Positions 60,459 to 64,000 of a DNA stretch of 64,000 nt are shown one piece after another. A program made the translations under genes and the position numbers. The DNA is from CAVZMI01 sp050011775. GTDB lineage: Bacteria; Bacteroidota; Ignavibacteria; UBA10030; CAVZMI01. The notes under the pieces were generated by a model that saw only the letters and a list, made by a program, of their open reading frames with translations, had not been told where the DNA came from and made no database searches. The first letter of the stretch is position 1. Each line of letters opens with the position of its first letter. Where the stretch lies: contig JBEKIL010000001.1 of assembly GCA_050011775.1 (NCBI GenBank), positions 310,001-374,000 on the forward strand, read 5' to 3'.

Positions 60459-62129
60459 ATGAAAGCTCTAGCACGACATATCATGTCCCGACTCGGTATC
60501 GGAGGAGGACTTCTCTTACTTATAGTCATCACTACAGGTTTTGCGCTGACTTTAGAGACCGACCACTATTTTAAGATTACAAAAAGTATCGAGACGTTCG
60601 GGAACGTTTATAAAGAAATCACTCAAAATTATGTGGATGAGGTCGATCCCGAAAAATTTATGAGAGCCGGGATCGATGGTATGCTTGAGACACTCGATCC
60701 CTATACCGTCTTTCTAGATGAGGACGAACGTGAACAGATGGATTTGATCACGACGGGGAAATATGCCGGAATCGGTGTCTCGATCGGTATCCGTGACGGG
60801 AAAATCGTCGTCATTGGATTGATGGACGGATACTCGGCACAACGACAGGGGATAAAGGAAGGCGACAGATTCCTTAGGGTTAATAATATTTCCGTGACAG
60901 GGATGAAACTCGATAGTGTTCGTGCTCTCGTTCGTGGTGATGCTGGAACCGAGGTACAAATTTCGATTGAACGGGAAGGAGAACAAAAACCCCTTGAATT
61001 TGTGCTTGTTCGGGAAGAAATTCAGCTGAAAAACGTCACTTATTATAATATAGTGCAGCCGGGGATCGGTTATATCAGGCTAGAACGTTTTACCCGCACT
61101 GCAGGGGATGAAATGCGGCAGGCGCTCAATGCTCTTCAATCATCAGGTTCGCTTCAGGGAATTATCCTTGATCTGAGGGATAATCCGGGAGGACTGCTTG
61201 ATATGGCGGTGGATGTCGTTGAGAAATTTGTTCCGAAGGGGAGTCTGATTGTTTCAACCCATGGCCGACATCCGGAGGCAGAGCGAAAATATATTGCTAC
61301 CGAAGATCCGATGACCACACTTCCGCTTGCCGTTCTTGTGAACCGTAACAGTGCGAGCGCGAGTGAGATTGTCGCCGGAGCACTTCAAGACCTGGATCGC
61401 GGATTCATTATTGGTACGCGTACGTTCGGGAAGGGCCTCGTTCAGGCGGTAGTTCCTATTTCACAGGAAGGTGCCGAGCTTAAACTGACAACAGCACGGT
61501 ATTATACGCCGAGCGGACGTAGCATCCAGGAAATCGATTATCTACATAAGCGTGAAGGAGTAGTAAGCACTATTCCGGACAGTCTCCGGAAAGTCTATCA
61601 GACAACCCATCATCGACGCGTTCTCGATGCAGGAGGAGTACAGCCTGACAGTACAGTGCAGGCCGACACAACAAACCGCTATATTACTGCATTATTCCGT
61701 ACTGCGAAATTCTTCTCGTTTGCGAATTATTATATCGCTCGTCACAAGGATCCAGGAAGTGATTTTATTTTCGATTCGACAATAGTTGACGAGTTCCGGA
61801 ATTATCTCGATGCGCAGAAGTTCGATTATGAAGATGAATGCGATGTAAAATTGAAAGAGCTCCACCAGCTGGCCTTAAAAGGACAATATACATCTACATT
61901 CATGACACATCTGGATCAGCTTGCCCATATGATTGAAATTGAAAAAACAAAAACATTCGAGAAAAATAGGCGCATCATTTCAACGGCATTAAAGATAGAA
62001 CTGATGGGCCGATTTAAGGGGGAGCACGGAAGAATTGAAGCGTCGTTTTCGGACGATCAGGTGCTGTTGACTGCAGTGGGGATTTTAAAAAATTCTCGCT
62101 TGTATGAGAAGAAGCTCGGCATTCAATAA
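60459..62129 (+). CDS. S41 carboxyl-terminal processing protease (CtpA/Prc type)
   Basis: 556 residues from the ATG at 60459, which has AAAGGA upstream (the longer frame from 60408 overlaps tmk). N-terminal signal anchor (LGIGGGLLLLIVITTGFAL), N-domain (YKEITQNYVDEVDPEKFMRA, then IDGMLETLDPYTVFLDEDE), and PDZ at ~90-180 (GIGVSIGIRDGKIVVIG). The S41 catalytic core holds the Ser in NRNSASASEIVAGALQD, the Lys in GTRTFGKGLVQA, and LILDLRDNPGG-like substrate strand (IILDLRDNPGGLLD). These cleave C-terminal tails of periplasmic proteins. About 180 C-terminal residues after position ~370 form a helical extension. Confidence 0.92.
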   Translation: MKALARHIMSRLGIGGGLLLLIVITTGFALTLETDHYFKITKSIETFGNVYKEITQNYVDEVDPEKFMRAGIDGMLETLDPYTVFLDEDEREQMDLITTGKYAGIGVSIGIRDGKIVVIGLMDGYSAQRQGIKEGDRFLRVNNISVTGMKLDSVRALVRGDAGTEVQISIEREGEQKPLEFVLVREEIQLKNVTYYNIVQPGIGYIRLERFTRTAGDEMRQALNALQSSGSLQGIILDLRDNPGGLLDMAVDVVEKFVPKGSLIVSTHGRHPEAERKYIATEDPMTTLPLAVLVNRNSASASEIVAGALQDLDRGFIIGTRTFGKGLVQAVVPISQEGAELKLTTARYYTPSGRSIQEIDYLHKREGVVSTIPDSLRKVYQTTHHRRVLDAGGVQPDSTVQADTTNRYITALFRTAKFFSFANYYIARHKDPGSDFIFDSTIVDEFRNYLDAQKFDYEDECDVKLKELHQLALKGQYTSTFMTHLDQLAHMIEIEKTKTFEKNRRIISTALKIELMGRFKGEHGRIEASFSDDQVLLTAVGILKNSRLYEKKLGIQ

Positions 62130-62136
62130 AATGTTC

Positions 62137-62760
62137 TCAAATCGTCGTTAGGGTTTTGTGAATATCTTGAATAATACGTTCAAGATCTTCACGACGATTG
62201 ATGAAATCTAATATATCGGCCTCAAAAATAAGGAGTTTTCCAGCGGTATATCGTCTGATCCACGATTCATACAAACTATTCAGCTGTCCCAAATACTCAG
62301 CCGTGATCCCTTTTTCGAATTCCCTTCCCCGCTGAGAGATTTTTCTTTGAAGTTCCGGGACTGAAGACCTCAAATAAATTAGAAAATCCGGAGGCTGTAA
62401 ATAGCTTGTCATTGCCGCGAACAATTCACAATAATTTCTGAAATCACGTTCTTCCATCATCCCGATATTATATAAATTCCGGGCAAATATTTCGGCGTCT
62501 TCGTATATCGATCGATCCTGGATGATTGACTCTTCTTTTGAGAGGAAATTCTTTTGATGAATAAATCTTTTTGAAAGAAAATAGATCTGGATATGAAACG
62601 ACCACCGCTTCATATCGGCATAAAAATCTTTCAGATAGGGATTATCGTCCACCGATTCGTAATACGGTGTCCATCCAAATTCTTTGCCAAGGAGCTGCGT
62701 CAGAGATGATTTCCCCGAACCGATGTTACCGGCGATTACCCCATAATATTTTTTTGGCAT
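62137..62760 (-). CDS. Deoxynucleoside kinase
   Basis: 207 residues of the dNK/TK2-like family (dGK/dAK in bacteria). P-loop GVIAGNIGSGKSSLTQLL, substrate-binding YYESVDDNPYLKDFY, conserved IQDRSIYEDAEIFARNL (the DRS that contacts the base/sugar), and the lid region SQRGREFEKGI. It salvages deoxynucleosides to dNMPs. Specificity (dAdo/dGuo versus dCyd) is not readable. Driven by its own promoter, and converges with the S41 protease gene with seven bases between stops. Confidence 0.9.
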   Translation of the reverse strand: MPKKYYGVIAGNIGSGKSSLTQLLGKEFGWTPYYESVDDNPYLKDFYADMKRWSFHIQIYFLSKRFIHQKNFLSKEESIIQDRSIYEDAEIFARNLYNIGMMEERDFRNYCELFAAMTSYLQPPDFLIYLRSSVPELQRKISQRGREFEKGITAEYLGQLNSLYESWIRRYTAGKLLIFEADILDFINRREDLERIIQDIHKTLTTI

Positions 62761-62803
62761 GAATTATCAGAGAGAAGATCGACATGAATGAAAAATTAAT
62801 TTC

Positions 62804-62831
62804 AATATAAAAGAATGTCTGAAAATAGCAA
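62804..62831 (-). promoter_or_regulatory. Promoter of the deoxynucleoside kinase gene
   Basis: On the minus strand TTGCTA (62831-62826), a 16-base spacer and TATATT (62809-62804). Expected start near 62797, about 37 bases before the ATG. Confidence 0.5.
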
Positions 62832-62875
62832 TCATAACCTATATGCAAAAGGTTACCGTCGTGCAGTGTGTTATT

Positions 62876-63772
62876 CTATTTATGAATTATTTGTGCTAAT
62901 TGGGCAAGGGCCTTAATTACACGCGGACCCGGACGAGAGATAAGACTTGCATCAATTATTGAAACTGTATTGCGCTGGATAGCGTGGAGTGTACGCCATT
63001 CCGGGAATTGCTGAATGAGCTGATCGGGAGAAAATGCAATATCTGATGTCAATATAATTTCATCAGGCTGAAGACGGAGAATTTCTTCTCGGCTGAAAAG
63101 GGGATACGATCCTTTCCCCACAGCACCAAGATTCATGCCGCCGGCATCGGTAATCAGTTCGTTGACAAATGAACCGTTCCCCGCAACCATGAGTGGTGTA
63201 ATTGAAAAAATTACCAGTACACGTGGATGTTGACGTTGCTTATAAATTTTCGAAATGGAATCACGCTGCGATCGAAGCTCTGCAACAAGATGTTCCGCAG
63301 CAGGCGATGTTCCTGTCAGTTTTCCGATATCCAGAATAGATTTTAACACACCTTCAACAGTCCGTGGATTTGTCGCAAAGACCGGGATAGAAAGCTTTTC
63401 GAGCTTTTCATAATCCAAGCGTGAATTTCCCTCGACCGACATAAGGACAAGATCAGGACTGGCTCCGACAATCGTTTCGATATTTGGATTTATCATCCCC
63501 CCCATGTGCGGCTTCTGCTTTGCCTGTTGAGGATAATCGCAATAGTCGGTCACACCCGCAAGAATCGAATCGGCTCCGACAGCATACAGAATCTCTGTGA
63601 TATTTGGAGCTAAAGAAACAACTCTTTTAAGTGGTTGTACAATCGTAACCGTGCGACCGAGGTCGTCAATTACTATCTGTGGTTGAGGCGTTTGCTGGTG
63701 TTGATAAGAAAAGCGGGGGAAAAAGAGAAAGGAAATTATAAATATAATCCGGGAAAAGTATCTATGAACCAT
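62876..63772 (-). CDS. Periplasmic substrate-binding protein (BtuF/FepB-like)
   Basis: 298 residues from the ATG at 63772 (MVHRYFSRII; a TTG at 63790 adds six). Signal peptide (SRIIFIISFLFFPRFSYQ). Helical-backbone clamshell with the cobalamin/siderophore signature DLGRTVTIVQPLKRVVSLAPNITEILYAVGADSILAGV and NIETIVGASPDLVLMS; a C-domain motif FVNELITDAGGMNL. Binds vitamin B12 or an iron/haem complex for ABC import. No permease or ATPase gene is adjacent. Confidence 0.88.
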   Translation of the reverse strand: MVHRYFSRIIFIISFLFFPRFSYQHQQTPQPQIVIDDLGRTVTIVQPLKRVVSLAPNITEILYAVGADSILAGVTDYCDYPQQAKQKPHMGGMINPNIETIVGASPDLVLMSVEGNSRLDYEKLEKLSIPVFATNPRTVEGVLKSILDIGKLTGTSPAAEHLVAELRSQRDSISKIYKQRQHPRVLVIFSITPLMVAGNGSFVNELITDAGGMNLGAVGKGSYPLFSREEILRLQPDEIILTSDIAFSPDQLIQQFPEWRTLHAIQRNTVSIIDASLISRPGPRVIKALAQLAQIIHK

Positions 63773-63804
63773 GTCGTATAATCGATTCAAAAAATATATT
63801 ATAA

Positions 63805-63824
63805 AAGCCTCGGATTCCAGGCTT
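63805..63824 (-). terminator. Weak hairpin between hisG and the BtuF-like gene
   Basis: AAGCCT/AGGCTT stem of six pairs with an eight-base loop; on the minus strand four T residues follow. Could terminate hisG transcription. A TATATT/TATAAT region at 63791-63803 for the BtuF-like gene overlaps it. Confidence 0.3.
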
Positions 63825-63885
63825 CCGAAACTGTGATATTACCGATCTTCAGCCTATATGCCTTCCGCCAACGCCTTCAGCAATA

Positions 63886-64000
63886 TTAAAAAATAACCTT
63901 ATTCAACGGATATTCGATTATCCCTTCGGCATTCGCGCGTTTGAGTTGCGGAATAATTTTACGGACGATATTTTCATCGATGATTGTCTCGATTGCAACC
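63886..64000 (-). CDS. hisG: ATP phosphoribosyltransferase (HisG), C-terminal end only
   Basis: Partial gene, truncated by the window edge. Read on the minus strand, the last 38 codons encode VAIETIIDENIVRKIIPQ and LKRANAEGIIEYPLNKVIF before TAA at 63888-63886. This matches the C-terminal regulatory (ACT-like) domain of long-form HisG, in which an (I/L)xP(I/L)xK-type ending is conserved. HisG catalyses the first step of histidine biosynthesis (ATP + PRPP to PR-ATP) and is inhibited by histidine through this domain. The rest lies beyond 64000. Confidence 0.75.
   Translation of the reverse strand, partial: VAIETIIDENIVRKIIPQLKRANAEGIIEYPLNKVIF

Noticed and set aside
1..64000. CRISPR arrays, insertion sequences, prophage or rRNA/tRNA genes
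   Set aside because: No regularly spaced direct repeats, no transposase, integrase or phage gene, and no rRNA or tRNA signatures were seen on either strand by inspection.

Overview
The window is a bacterial chromosome segment with no plasmid, phage or insertion-sequence genes. Genes are closely packed, base composition looks moderate (mid-40s % GC by eye, not computed), and functions are mostly housekeeping. A very large SprA/Sov-type protein, a PorV-like outer-membrane protein and a secreted protein with a type IX secretion (T9SS) C-terminal sorting domain place the organism in the Fibrobacteres-Chlorobi-Bacteroidetes (FCB) group. The promoters I can read are sigma70-like (TTGNNN, about 17 bp, TATATT or similar) rather than the TAnnTTTG type of classical Bacteroidetes. 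An Ignavibacteria/Chlorobi-like or related lineage is my best inference, not a proven placement.

Layout. 1-5000: a 5'-truncated TPR protein, a phosphoesterase, a secreted protein of unknown function and a TPR protein. 5100-16400: dxr-rseP, secreted/FecR proteins, a glycosyltransferase, an M28 peptidase lipoprotein, a PLP decarboxylase, and an M23 peptidase-bactofilin pair. 16387-21850: an F-type ATP synthase operon (atpZ, a small membrane protein, atpB-E-F-H-A-G) without atpD/atpC. 22083-23719 (minus): a TrpB2-type tryptophan synthase beta gene behind an apparently complete ribosome-mediated tryptophan attenuator. 23965-27517: purine permease, rhomboid-like protein, endonuclease IV. 27507-34864 (minus): an operon-like run yicC-gmk-rpoZ-coaBC-udg-dnaB-amidase-like-REC/histidine kinase, with a cluster of DnaA boxes upstream. 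35035-37828: an NFACT/RqcH-like protein and a nuclease-family protein. 38231-58040: an envelope/T9SS region with a flippase, PorV-like protein, a degenerate M6-type T9SS cargo, a lipoprotein, a metallopeptidase-propeller-barrel protein, two LptF/LptG permeases and SprA. 58085-64000: an envelope protein with its ECF sigma factor, tmk, an S41 protease, a deoxynucleoside kinase, a BtuF-like binding protein and the 3' end of hisG.

The most notable discovery is at 23490-23719 on the minus strand. A consensus-like promoter runs straight into a 29-residue reading frame with Trp-Trp-Trp-Arg-Trp. It is followed by mutually exclusive hairpins and two tandem intrinsic terminators ahead of trpB2. Also notable are a promoter-driven, strongly structured RNA leader at 37976-38230, two perfect plus one near-perfect DnaA boxes at 34958-35031, a 121-bp palindromic element at 8732-8852, and the loss of the zinc-binding motif in the M6-like T9SS cargo.
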